Source: Treponema saccharophilum DSM 2985 (GTDB lineage Bacteria; Spirochaetota; Spirochaetia; Treponematales; Treponemataceae). Taken from it: DNA of 64,000 nucleotides. Every line of letters starts with the position of its first letter. Position 1 is the first letter of the stretch. The position numbers and the translations under genes were made by a program. Under the pieces are notes generated by a model, which was given only the letters and a program-made list of their open reading frames with translations, was not told the DNA's origin and did no database searches. Shown here piece by piece: positions 1-5,405 of the stretch. The stretch spans positions 1 to 64,000 of the forward strand of contig NZ_AGRW01000041.1 in the NCBI RefSeq assembly GCF_000255555.1, in the 5' to 3' direction.

Positions 1-213
1 CTGATATTGTAGCACATGTATCTTAAAATCTCCGCTGTAAGTTCCATTCTTATGAATTAACCCTTCAATTCCATTTGTTTTGAATTGTGCTACCAGCATT
101 TTTACAATTGAATCTGAAATCCCGAATTTCTGTGCAGTTATACTATAACCATCATTTGAACTTAAATAATGGGCTACAATTTCTGCTTTCTTTTCTAAAC
201 TTAATTTAGACAT
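1..213 (-). CDS. IS3-family transposase OrfA, N-terminal part
   Basis: The first 71 codons of a gene that runs off the left edge of the window. The start reads MSKLSLEKKAEIVAHYLSS and is followed by a helix-turn-helix region (SITAQKFGISDSIVKMLV), the pattern of the DNA-binding OrfA protein of IS3-family elements. OrfA binds the element ends and is normally made as an OrfAB fusion by frameshifting. The rest of the element, including the catalytic OrfB, is not visible here. The start codon lies just inside an apparent terminal inverted repeat, as expected for an IS. The family call rests on this HTH region and on the end sequence. The exact group (IS150/IS3) cannot be fixed. Confidence 0.75.
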   Translation of the reverse strand, partial: MSKLSLEKKAEIVAHYLSSNDGYSITAQKFGISDSIVKMLVAQFKTNGIEGLIHKNGTYSGDFKIHVLQYQ

Positions 214-217
214 AAAA

Positions 218-259
218 AAGTGTACCTCCAAAATTGTCTCCAACTTTTGGGGTACACTT
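218..259. mobile_element. Terminal end of the IS3-type element
   Basis: The minus strand reads GTGTACCCCAAAAGTTGGAG at the outer edge, close to the TGTACCCC-type ends of IS3-family elements, directly upstream of the OrfA start. An internal TGTACC...GGTACA dyad lies within this end. The element therefore extends leftward out of the window. The other end is not visible and no target duplication can be scored. Confidence 0.6.
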
Positions 260-298
260 CACAAATCAACAGGGATTTTCGTTAAGTATTAGAAAGCC

Positions 299-442
299 TT
301 ACTCGACTTTTGAGTTCACGGTCTTTTCGGTCGTGATTGCTTTGCCATCAGCGGTGAGATTTACACCGTTCAAAGTGAAATGCTTGTCTTTGATTTCAAG
401 CGTAATCTTTTCAAGATTGTCGATGTTAATTTTCAAGGGCAT
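299..442 (-). CDS. Small hypothetical protein (47 aa)
   Basis: A 47-residue frame starting MPLKINIDNLEKITLEIKDK and ending VNSKVE. It overlaps the 3' end of the upstream coiled-coil gene by 17 bases, the usual sign of translational coupling. It is charged, has no membrane segment, and has no recognisable domain. It ends about 40 bases from the IS end, so its original C-terminus may have been cut when the IS inserted. The overlap and clean start support a real gene, but it is short and function is unknown. Confidence 0.45.
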   Translation of the reverse strand: MPLKINIDNLEKITLEIKDKHFTLNGVNLTADGKAITTEKTVNSKVE

Positions 443-797
443 CTTCTAAAATAACAATCCAATCATTCAACGATTCAATATATTCGCTTAAAGGGTCAAA
501 AAGTTCTCTCTTGATTTTATCTTTTTGAATATCGAATTTTAGTTTTTCTCTATCTTTCTTGTACATCTCTAAAGATTTTTTGATTAAATCTTTATCTTCA
601 TTTTCAATAGCATTTAAAGTATTAGGTAATTGTCTTTGAAAAATGTTTATTTGCCCCTGCAAAGAATCTGAATTGTGTTGAATCTGTTCCCCTTTGTTCC
701 AGCCTTCAGAAAGTTCTCTGGCTTTTTCAACAACTTCACTTGCAACAAAAGCCATTATTCCCTTATGTATTGCGTTTAATTTTTTTAGCTGATTCAT
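426..797 (-). CDS. Hypothetical coiled-coil protein
   Basis: A 123-residue, strongly charged protein (MNQLKKLNAIHKGIMAF...) with a predicted mostly helical, coiled-coil character from about residue 45 to 105. It has no signal peptide and no membrane segment. A purine-rich ribosome site (AGGAGGAAG) precedes the start. It is followed, with overlap, by the 47-aa gene, so the two form a small operon. No known family was recognised. The AT-rich setting and the neighbouring IS suggest accessory DNA. Confidence 0.6.
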   Translation of the reverse strand: MNQLKKLNAIHKGIMAFVASEVVEKARELSEGWNKGEQIQHNSDSLQGQINIFQRQLPNTLNAIENEDKDLIKKSLEMYKKDREKLKFDIQKDKIKRELFDPLSEYIESLNDWIVILEDALEN

Positions 798-872
798 AAT
801 CTTCCTCCTGTATGTCTTATATAAGACAGTAAGTCAGATTGAAAATATTTCAATTTTTTTCATTTCCACTAA

Positions 873-989
873 TTATATAAGTGCAGGAGGATAAGAACGA
901 TGAATATCCTGTCCAGTCTGGTGAGTATATCCTTCGTTTTCAAAGAGCTCCATTATCGAAAGTTCAAGACTGTGTTCGGTGACTTGCAT
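873..989 (-). pseudogene. Type I restriction HsdR N-terminal remnant
   Basis: A 38-residue frame beginning MQVTEHSLELSIMELFENEG and ending soon after QTGQDIHR. The spacing of ELxIxELF, GY and the terminal DIHR matches the extreme N-terminus of one class of HsdR-type subunits, where several hundred residues with a nuclease and helicase motor should follow. Here the frame stops at codon 39. Its ATG overlaps the stop of the upstream ATPase gene (TGATG), so an operon arrangement survives. It differs from the N-terminus of the intact HsdR at 38-41 kb and would come from a second locus. The family assignment is by pattern over a short stretch. Confidence 0.45.
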
Positions 990-2137
990 CAAAGAGCCTC
1001 CGTTACAAAATCAGTATAATTCTCTTTTGTTATAACGCTAAAAGAAATTTCCGGGTATGCATTTGAAAAAGTCAGTGGACATTTTACATTATTCTTTTTG
1101 GGATTGTATTTAAACTCGTAGGCAGAAAATTTTCCATCAAGTTCTTCTATAAAATCAATTTCCTGCTTTTGTGTCGTGCGCCAGAAATAATACTTTGCTT
1201 TGCGATTATGAAATGCGTTGTTTTTCACCCGTTCACTTATCAAAAAATTTTCCCACAAACTTCCAGCGTCACTTCTTAATTCACATGGAGAAAAATTGGA
1301 AATAACAGCATTCCGCACGCCATTGTCATAAAAATAAATCTTAATGCTTTTTTTAAGTTCATTACGCACGTTCCGGCTGTAAGAATGAAGATGAAAAATA
1401 ACATACGCTTTTTCAAGCAAATCAACATAACGCTGCACCGTCAGGCTGTCGATTCCAAGCAGATTTCCAAGCTCATTGAACGAAACTTCGCTTCCCACCT
1501 GAAGAGCAAGAGCCTGAACAAGTTTTTCGATTATCGCAGGCTTACGCACATCCTGAAACTCAAAAACATCTTTATACAAATAACTTGAAACGATATTAGA
1601 AAGAATTTCTTTTTCTTCGCCCGGATTATTAACGACATCGGGATAAAAGCCATAAATCAGCCGGTTCTCAAGTTGCTTTATTTCTTCAAGAAGCGATGAA
1701 TGAGAAACAAGCTCATTCGTAGAAAAAGGAAAAAGATTGTACTCAAATTTGCGACCTGTCAGCGGTTCGTTTATCGTATTGGATAAATCGAGCGAAGATG
1801 AACCGGTTACGGCAAACTGCACATCTGGAAAATTGTCATGCAGAATTTTAAGCACAAGACCGATGTCCTTTACACGCTGAGCTTCGTCTATGACGATGAA
1901 TTTAGAATTTCCTACAAGCGGCTTAAAACGAGAAGCAGAATCCGCAGAAAGCCTCGATCGGATTTCTCCCTCATCACAATTCCAATACTGAACGGAATTT
2001 TCTGAGGCAAGGCGGGAAAGGATTGTCTTAAAAAGCGTAGTCTTTCCAACCTGCCGCGGTCCGATAAGAACAATAACTTTTCCCTTGCCGAATTTGGAGG
2101 CAATAACAGATTCTAAATCGCGTTTTATATCACTCAT
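989..2137 (-). CDS. AAA+ ATPase, DUF4143 family
   Basis: A 382-residue protein if started at MSDIKRDLES; an in-frame ATG 12 codons upstream is possible but adds an unusual tail. The N-terminal AAA domain has a Walker A motif (GPRQVGKTT, near residue 28) and Walker B (FIVIDEAQRV, near residue 82). The C-terminal half is the DUF4143 type (YFWRTTQKQEIDFIEE), which resembles a restriction-endonuclease fold. Members are widespread in accessory regions of anaerobes and their role is not firmly known; links to nucleic-acid handling are inferred. The gene overlaps the hsdR remnant downstream. A second member sits inside the type I operon at 36.8 kb. Confidence 0.85.
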   Translation of the reverse strand: MSDIKRDLESVIASKFGKGKVIVLIGPRQVGKTTLFKTILSRLASENSVQYWNCDEGEIRSRLSADSASRFKPLVGNSKFIVIDEAQRVKDIGLVLKILHDNFPDVQFAVTGSSSLDLSNTINEPLTGRKFEYNLFPFSTNELVSHSSLLEEIKQLENRLIYGFYPDVVNNPGEEKEILSNIVSSYLYKDVFEFQDVRKPAIIEKLVQALALQVGSEVSFNELGNLLGIDSLTVQRYVDLLEKAYVIFHLHSYSRNVRNELKKSIKIYFYDNGVRNAVISNFSPCELRSDAGSLWENFLISERVKNNAFHNRKAKYYFWRTTQKQEIDFIEELDGKFSAYEFKYNPKKNNVKCPLTFSNAYPEISFSVITKENYTDFVTEAL

Positions 2138-2230
2138 AGTATAAATATTATAATAATTTTCGAGTGTAATCAAGAAATATTATAATAATTTTCGATTACA
2201 TTCGGAAAAAGTTATGATTTTACACGGATT

Positions 2231-2473
2231 TTATTCCGTTCCTCCATTTGGAGCAGTCAGTTTGAACTGGGTAGTGTCGCTACCCAGTTGATTATTCTCT
2301 TTCTTGAGTTTAGCCTTCAAATACTTCCAATAGTTACAGTTCTTTTCGTAATCATCCTGGTCATTCAAAACGCCCACAATATCCAGAACTCTGAACCTCC
2401 ATTTAGAATTCTCCTCATCCCAAACAGCGCGAACTTCCCTGTCATTTCAAAAACGAATAGAAATCTTGCTCAT
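2231..2473 (-). pseudogene. Broken Bro-N domain gene
   Basis: Reading through one stop gives an 80-residue product that closely follows the N-terminus of the Bro-N/Fic protein at 31.7-32.6 kb (NDREVRAVWDEENSKW is shared exactly). Codon 9 is TGA where the intact copy has TTT, and the frame stops for good where the intact protein continues into its Fic domain. The gene is therefore both interrupted and truncated. Bro-N domains are DNA-binding domains common in phage antirepressors and in genes linked to type I restriction loci. Its presence next to the hsdR remnant suggests a decayed restriction locus. Confidence 0.7.
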
Positions 2474-2483
2474 CGGTTGAACC

Positions 2484-2575
2484 TCCTTCTTACAGGAGGG
2501 GGAAGTCTCCCCCTGCGCCCGCACTTCGTTGCGTGCTACCCTCTCTGCGGGGGACACCCCCGCAACGCCCCCGAT
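2484..2575. repeat. GC-rich hairpin cluster
   Basis: This AT-rich area is broken by a G/C-rich stretch with at least two strong hairpins: AGGGGGA paired with TCCCCCT near 2496-2514, and TGCGGGGG paired with CCCCCGCA across a three-base loop near 2547-2565. It lies just upstream of the broken Bro-N gene on the minus strand and next to the palindromic element at 2580. No coding frame with a credible product is seen. It may be an old mobile-element end or a structured leader. Confidence 0.4.
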
Positions 2576-2579
2576 ATTG

Positions 2580-2661
2580 TCACACGGATTCGGAATTGCT
2601 AACGCAATTCCAAGCATAAATTATTTACAGATTTTCCGTTAGGAAAATCGAATCCGTGTGA
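2580..2661. repeat. Palindromic element, paired copy
   Basis: The two ends are perfect 13-bp inverted repeats (TCACACGGATTCG and CGAATCCGTGTGA). Inside each end is a separate short hairpin with the same loop but a different stem: GAATTGC-TAAC-GCAATTC on the left and GATTTTCC-GTTA-GGAAAATC on the right. The element lies directly downstream of the Fic gene (minus strand). Single-ended relatives lie at 3790, 4211 and 17374. Confidence 0.7.
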
Positions 2662-2693
2662 TATTTTTCTTTCAAGTTTTCTATAATTCGCAC

Positions 2694-3770
2694 TCATTTC
2701 AAAATCTCCCAGTGTCCGCCTTTTGGGGAGCCTTCGCGTTTTATAAATCCTTTTTCAACAAGTGAAGCTAATTGTTTTTCTACTGCGCGGCTTGTTATGC
2801 CGATTTGTTCGGAAAGTTTTTTTGCTGAGAGTTTTGGATTCTCTTTTAAAAGTTCTAGAATTATCTCCGAACTTTTTTGATTTTCTCCGAACTTTTTCTC
2901 CGAACTTTTTTCGTTTTCTCCGTACTTTTTGATGTATTCGTCATAATCAATATGAGTGTAGCGGTTTTTAAGCTCGTTGTTTTCGTCTAAAATGAGGTTG
3001 CGGAAGAAGCGTTCCAGATAGACCTGATTTTCTTCAATTCCTTCTTTAAGATTTTTGTAATTGGCACGCACAAGGGCATTTCTAAAGTACCAGCTGTTTT
3101 GGGCAAAAATATCATTATCAACTTTGTAGCCCATTGAACGAAGATACTTAATTGTAAAAACAGCAGTTGTACGAGTATTTCCTTCTCCAAATGCGTGAAT
3201 CTGCCAGAGCCTTGAAACAAAGAAAGTAATATGCTTTATGATTTCATCTGTAGAAAGCCCTTTGTACTTAAAATTACGTTCCATCTCAAAATCGTAATCA
3301 AGAGCGGCCTTAAGTTCAAACGAAGCTCCGTACATTACTGTATCGCCATTTAATACCCATTCTTTTTTTGTAATATCGTAGTCGCGGATTTTACCGGCAA
3401 ACTTGAAGATTCCTTCGAAAAGTCTTTTGTGAATTGCAATCAGATGTGAAGGACTAAAATTAAAAGATGGCTCACTAAGAATCTGAGCAATACGGCTGGA
3501 AACTTTATCGGCTTCTTCGGTTCTTTCATCATCCTGATTTCGGGCTGTACGGCTTTCATAATATGAATCAATCAGATTTTTTGCTTCATCAAAAGAAAGC
3601 TCACCTTCTATATTCTTTTTGGCGGTTTCGTACAAATAAGAAGAAGGCTTAAGCCCATCAACCTGCTGCAAACCAATGGCTGTAGACCAAGCAAAAGTTT
3701 TGTCTTTTTTGCTTGCATCTGTATGGCGGATGTATTCTTCAAAATCTATTTCGTATGGATTCTTTTCCAC
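2694..3770 (-). CDS. Fic-domain protein with C-terminal winged helix
   Basis: A 358-residue protein. Residues about 1-80 form an N-terminal segment typical of Fic proteins of this class; residues 100-260 are the Fic core, with the motif HAFGEGNTRT at residue 192. Fic enzymes usually transfer AMP from ATP to a hydroxyl side chain of a target protein. The catalytic His and the GN are present, but the second Arg of the consensus HxFxxGNGRxxR is replaced by Ala. The last 55 residues (LLKENPKLSAKKLSEQIGI...GGHWEILK) are a winged helix-turn-helix that probably binds DNA. Two near-repeated short segments (EKSSEKKFGENQKSSE) link the domains. A palindromic element follows each end of the gene. Confidence 0.85.
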   Translation of the reverse strand: MEKNPYEIDFEEYIRHTDASKKDKTFAWSTAIGLQQVDGLKPSSYLYETAKKNIEGELSFDEAKNLIDSYYESRTARNQDDERTEEADKVSSRIAQILSEPSFNFSPSHLIAIHKRLFEGIFKFAGKIRDYDITKKEWVLNGDTVMYGASFELKAALDYDFEMERNFKYKGLSTDEIIKHITFFVSRLWQIHAFGEGNTRTTAVFTIKYLRSMGYKVDNDIFAQNSWYFRNALVRANYKNLKEGIEENQVYLERFFRNLILDENNELKNRYTHIDYDEYIKKYGENEKSSEKKFGENQKSSEIILELLKENPKLSAKKLSEQIGITSRAVEKQLASLVEKGFIKREGSPKGGHWEILK

Positions 3771-3789
3771 TTTTATCCTCTTTTTTATA

Positions 3790-3819
3790 ACACGGATTCG
3801 GAAAATCTAACGATTTTCC
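3790..3819. repeat. Palindromic element, single copy
   Basis: Half-element: conserved arm ACACGGATTCG followed by the hairpin GAAAATC-TAAC-GATTTTC. The loop CTAACG supplies the stop codon (TAG, minus strand) of the GxxExxY gene, so the element overlaps the coding 3' end. The stem differs in sequence from the other copies but is still self-complementary. Confidence 0.6.
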
Positions 3820-4196
3820 CTGCTTTCAAATTTTGAAATGCGCTCCCACTTTAATGAATTGCAACCAAAATTCACTAACAAACCAATTTCTTTATCAGCA
3901 GCTTTTAAATAATTTATTACTTGCGCTTTATGTGCTTTTACCAAAGATGTTACAGCCTTTAATTCCACGATTATTTTATCATAGCAGACGAAATCAGCAT
4001 AATACTCTTTCGAGAGCATTTCACCTTTATACAGAATTGGCAGTAGTTTTTCTCGTTCATATGGTATTTTTTGGATAATAAACTCTTTTTCCAGTGCTTC
4101 CTGATACACAGCTTCCAAAAAGCCATTACCCAATTCGTTATGAACTTCAAAACACGCTTTTAAAATCTTTTCTGTTTCTTTCTCATATAGTAACAT
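3807..4196 (-). CDS. GxxExxY family protein
   Basis: A 129-residue protein with the signature GNGFLEAVYQEAL that names the GxxExxY family, followed by the YKGEMLSKEYYADFVCYDKIIVELKAV stretch split as ADFVCYD and IIVELKAV, which has the D...ExK spacing of PD-(D/E)xK nuclease-like folds. The family is widespread and its role is not established; nuclease activity is only suggested by the fold. The length is normal for the family. The stop codon lies in the loop of a palindromic element. The gene is flanked by such elements on both sides, as if it were a cassette. Confidence 0.85.
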   Translation of the reverse strand: MLLYEKETEKILKACFEVHNELGNGFLEAVYQEALEKEFIIQKIPYEREKLLPILYKGEMLSKEYYADFVCYDKIIVELKAVTSLVKAHKAQVINYLKAADKEIGLLVNFGCNSLKWERISKFESRENR

Positions 4197-4210
4197 CTGC
4201 TTCCCCTAAA

Positions 4211-4242
4211 GATTTTGCGTTAGCAAAATCGAATCCGTGTGA
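4211..4242. repeat. Palindromic element, single copy
   Basis: Hairpin GATTTTGC-GTTA-GCAAAATC followed by the conserved arm CGAATCCGTGTGA, in the opposite orientation to the copy at 3790. It lies between the broken Abi_2 gene and the GxxExxY gene, only 10 bases downstream of the Abi_2 stop. Confidence 0.65.
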
Positions 4243-4251
4243 CAACATCTC

Positions 4252-4533
4252 CTACAGTTTAATCTCGTAGCCCAAATCTTTGAAAACACCAAGCAGTTCT
4301 TTTTCGAAATTATACAAATCAAAAATATCTTCGAACTTTGTTCCTGCTTTAAAATGGTGAGGATTTCTGCAATCCTCAAAATGCATCCAATATCCACTTA
4401 AACGATAATAATTTAAGTTACGAAGAGCATTTTCCGCTAATGATTTGTCATTGACAATAAGCCCTCGACTTTCAAGTTTTTCGATTTACTGAGAAATTGA
4501 CAATGCAGGTTTATTGAAGGGTACTTTATCCAT
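4252..4533 (-). pseudogene. Abi_2-type abortive infection gene remnant
   Basis: Read through one stop, the frame gives MDKVPFNKPALSISQ, a TAA, then IEKLESRGLIVNDKSLAENA and NLNYYRLSGYWMHFE. The motif YRLSGYW and the preceding LxxRGLI are characteristic of the Abi_2 (AbiD/AbiF-like) family, phage-exclusion proteins of about 300 residues. Only about 93 codons are present, with an internal TAA at codon 16 and an early stop after GYEIKL. It is therefore a decayed and truncated gene. It ends next to a palindromic element. Confidence 0.7.
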
Positions 4534-4701
4534 TTAAAAAAATGGACCCACCGATTTGAGGATGGGAAAACCATTAGCCTTGGCGGGTTCTGTTGCTTTT
4601 AATATAGGGTGAAATCAGATTGCGGTCAAGCACTACTCCATCGGCTTAATCATTCTCTCGATGAATTGCAGCGAAGGTTACGGCTTTACGACTGCACTAT
4701 G

Positions 4702-5295
4702 CTACTCCGTATATGCTTTTTCGCCGCCTTCTATGGCTTCAATCCATTTGAGGAGGGTGCTTTTCTTGAGAATCATGCGGGCGGAGAGTTTTTTCTTACT
4801 TTGTCCAACAACATCCTCGAAGATAAACGTCCAATCATCATAATCTTCTCTTATAGCAAAGCGACTATGAGCAAATGAATTACGGATGTGATAAAAAAGA
4901 CTCATGAACTGATTTTTCTGTACATCATAAAAACAGGCTCTTTCCTTAATTATGTCATTTGGAAAATTATCTTTTAATCCAGATTTTTCAAGAGCTGATT
5001 CCATAGCACCATAATTTTTAGCAGAAAAAAGTAAGTGAGGATTTGAAGATGCTTTTTTTAACTGTTCATTCAGCTTATAAGGCTTTTTCCAAGGAGCTGA
5101 CCACCTGTAAAATTCAGAAAAATCCGCTCGAGCAGACAAAGACTTACAGGGACTTAAAAAGACAAAAAAACTTATTATTCTTTGAAAATCCTTATCACTA
5201 AACTTTGCGACAGTACTCTTATCAATCCATGCAGGAATATCTGAACTGACAAAATAAGCGGAACTTTCTTTATCAGAAGGATTCTGCTTTGCCAT
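4702..5295 (-). CDS. HEPN-like hypothetical protein
   Basis: A 197-residue protein when started at MAKQNPSDKE, chosen because GGAGG sits at good spacing before that ATG; an upstream in-frame ATG lacks a site. The C-terminal third contains YHIRNSFAHSRF, which has the R-x4-H spacing (RNSFAH) of HEPN-domain ribonuclease-like proteins. HEPN proteins often act as RNA-cutting toxins or in phage defence. The fold is otherwise unverified, and no antitoxin-like gene (MNT nucleotidyltransferase) is adjacent. A 36-bp palindrome lies 30 bases upstream and may control it. It sits in a stretch of broken defence genes. Confidence 0.5.
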   Translation of the reverse strand: MAKQNPSDKESSAYFVSSDIPAWIDKSTVAKFSDKDFQRIISFFVFLSPCKSLSARADFSEFYRWSAPWKKPYKLNEQLKKASSNPHLLFSAKNYGAMESALEKSGLKDNFPNDIIKERACFYDVQKNQFMSLFYHIRNSFAHSRFAIREDYDDWTFIFEDVVGQSKKKLSARMILKKSTLLKWIEAIEGGEKAYTE

Positions 5296-5325
5296 ATATA
5301 TTTTCCTCCAAAACGATATTTGCAT

Positions 5326-5361
5326 CCCATTCTATGCACAAATATTTGCACATAGAATGGG
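5326..5361. promoter_or_regulatory. 36-bp imperfect palindrome, possible operator
   Basis: Arms CCCATTCTATG and CATAGAATGGG enclose an inner palindrome CAAATATTTG. It lies between the SUMF1-fold gene and the HEPN-like gene, in the leader of the latter. No run of T follows on the minus strand, so it is unlike a terminator and more like an operator or a structured leader. Confidence 0.45.
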
Positions 5362-5405
5362 GGATAGTTTTCAACCATTCAAAACGGCTTAAAACTACAG
5401 CTCGC

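Noticed and set aside
2288-2602. A 104-residue plus-strand membrane-like protein
   Set aside because: It is the complement of the broken Bro-N gene and of the GC-rich hairpins; no ribosome site.
2694-3770. An inactive Fic domain because the second motif Arg is missing
   Set aside because: HxFxEGNTRTTA variants are, as far as I know, common in a branch of Fic proteins, so loss of activity cannot be claimed from this alone.
2580-4242. Integron attC sites
   Set aside because: The loop TAAC/GTTA looks like part of an attC core, but the seven-base core consensus (RYYYAAC and GTTRRRY) is not satisfied, and no integron integrase is present in the window.
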